Positions 63,886 through 64,000 of a stretch of 64,000 nt of DNA are shown one piece after another (within the stretch, counting starts at the first letter, position 1; every line of letters starts with the position of its first letter). A model generated the notes under the pieces. That model ran no database searches. It had not been told where the DNA came from and worked only from the letters and a program-made list of their open reading frames with translations. The position numbers and the translations under genes are program-made. Source of the DNA: an uncultured Bacteroidales bacterium. Lineage in GTDB: Bacteria; Bacteroidota; Bacteroidia; Bacteroidales; Bacteroidaceae. The stretch is from contig CACYBB010000009.1 of NCBI GenBank assembly GCA_902772585.1, forward strand, positions 17,501 through 81,500, given 5' to 3'.

Positions 63886-63918
63886 AAAAAATCCCACACC
63901 TTTCAGCAGGTATGGGAT
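63886..63918 (-). terminator. terminator of the gene at the right edge
   Basis: On the minus strand ATCCCATACCT pairs with AGGTGTGGGAT (63891-63918, one G-T pair), then TTTTTTG. It also forms an 11-bp inverted repeat with the WYL start (CATACCTGCTG 63866-63876 and CAGCAGGTATG 63904-63914). Confidence 0.75.
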
Positions 63919-63923
63919 AGATA

Positions 63924-64000
63924 TTAAGAGAATTTAGGAAATCGAAACATCGTCAGCTCGACCTCGCCATCTCCCACCCTCGCAACATGGCGAACCAGTC
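63924..64000 (-). CDS. 3' end of an unidentified gene
   Basis: Only the last 24 codons are in the window, reading ...GDGEVELTMFRFPKFS and TAA at 63924. This frame is chosen because it looks protein-like and ends six bases before the terminator. Another frame ends at 63953. The product cannot be named. Confidence 0.45.
   Translation of the reverse strand, partial: LVRHVARVGDGEVELTMFRFPKFS

Overview
The window looks like a chromosomal segment of a Bacteroidales bacterium, most likely a Prevotella-type (Prevotellaceae) gut or rumen species. The evidence is the gene set (PorD/DUF4835-type protein, GldB-like lipoprotein, Rnf complex with RseC, MaeB-Pta fusion, MalQ with N-terminal starch-binding modules). 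It is also the repeated promoter form: a -7 box TAnnTTTG, often with TTTG or TTG about 20 bases upstream. No tRNA, rRNA, CRISPR array, prophage or insertion sequence was seen. GC content by eye is near 50 percent.

Layout. 1-2465: end of a PorD-like gene and recN. 2466-4958: a hairpin repeat array, then dnaB and a GldB-like lipoprotein gene on the minus strand. 5104-7883: a DUF4861 secreted protein and a broken fucose isomerase gene. 8027-14476: phoH-purC-menG-aroE-TPM-lemA-purM, probably one transcription unit. 14796-15743: cysK behind a palindrome and a long leader. 15861-21467: rseC-rnfBCDGEA (minus). 21621-24159: a small acidic protein, a LysM glucosaminidase, cdd and a TetR regulator. 24296-26599: maeB. 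26824-39188: a long minus-strand unit with a zinc-ribbon protein, a membrane Ser/Thr kinase, a four-domain AAA+ protein, a zinc-ribbon/FHA protein and a PP2C phosphatase, followed by metA, a U32 protein and a zinc-ribbon lipoprotein. 39302-43308: ABC-F and M13 peptidase. 43390-46554: malQ and an M15 peptidase. 46655-54922: mltG, then glnS-TPR-DedA, then the GDP-fucose genes manC-gmd-fcl. 54966-60680: ptb-buk, then recJ-recQ. 60688-64000: a SpoIIE-type phosphatase lipoprotein, a possible micro-ORF, a WYL regulator and the end of one more gene.

How genes work together. Rnf couples ferredoxin and NADH to an ion gradient; MaeB and Ptb/Buk fit carbon flow in an anaerobe. manC-gmd-fcl convert mannose-1-phosphate to GDP-L-fucose. 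The kinase, FHA, phosphatase, AAA+ and zinc-ribbon genes are packed with gaps of -4 to +15 bases and look like one phospho-signalling module.

Most unusual signals. (1) A family of small hairpins with a constant GTG flank, constant CGG/CCG stem base and TTTTG loop but four variable stem pairs that covary; two head-to-head copies lie in frame inside recQ. (2) Octamer and heptamer tandem repeats fill gaps between genes, often starting at the upstream stop codon, and also lie in frame inside genes; two distant loci share an exact 26-base block. (3) A 22-bp palindromic triplet inside an ABC-F gene. (4) The kinase/AAA/FHA/phosphatase island.
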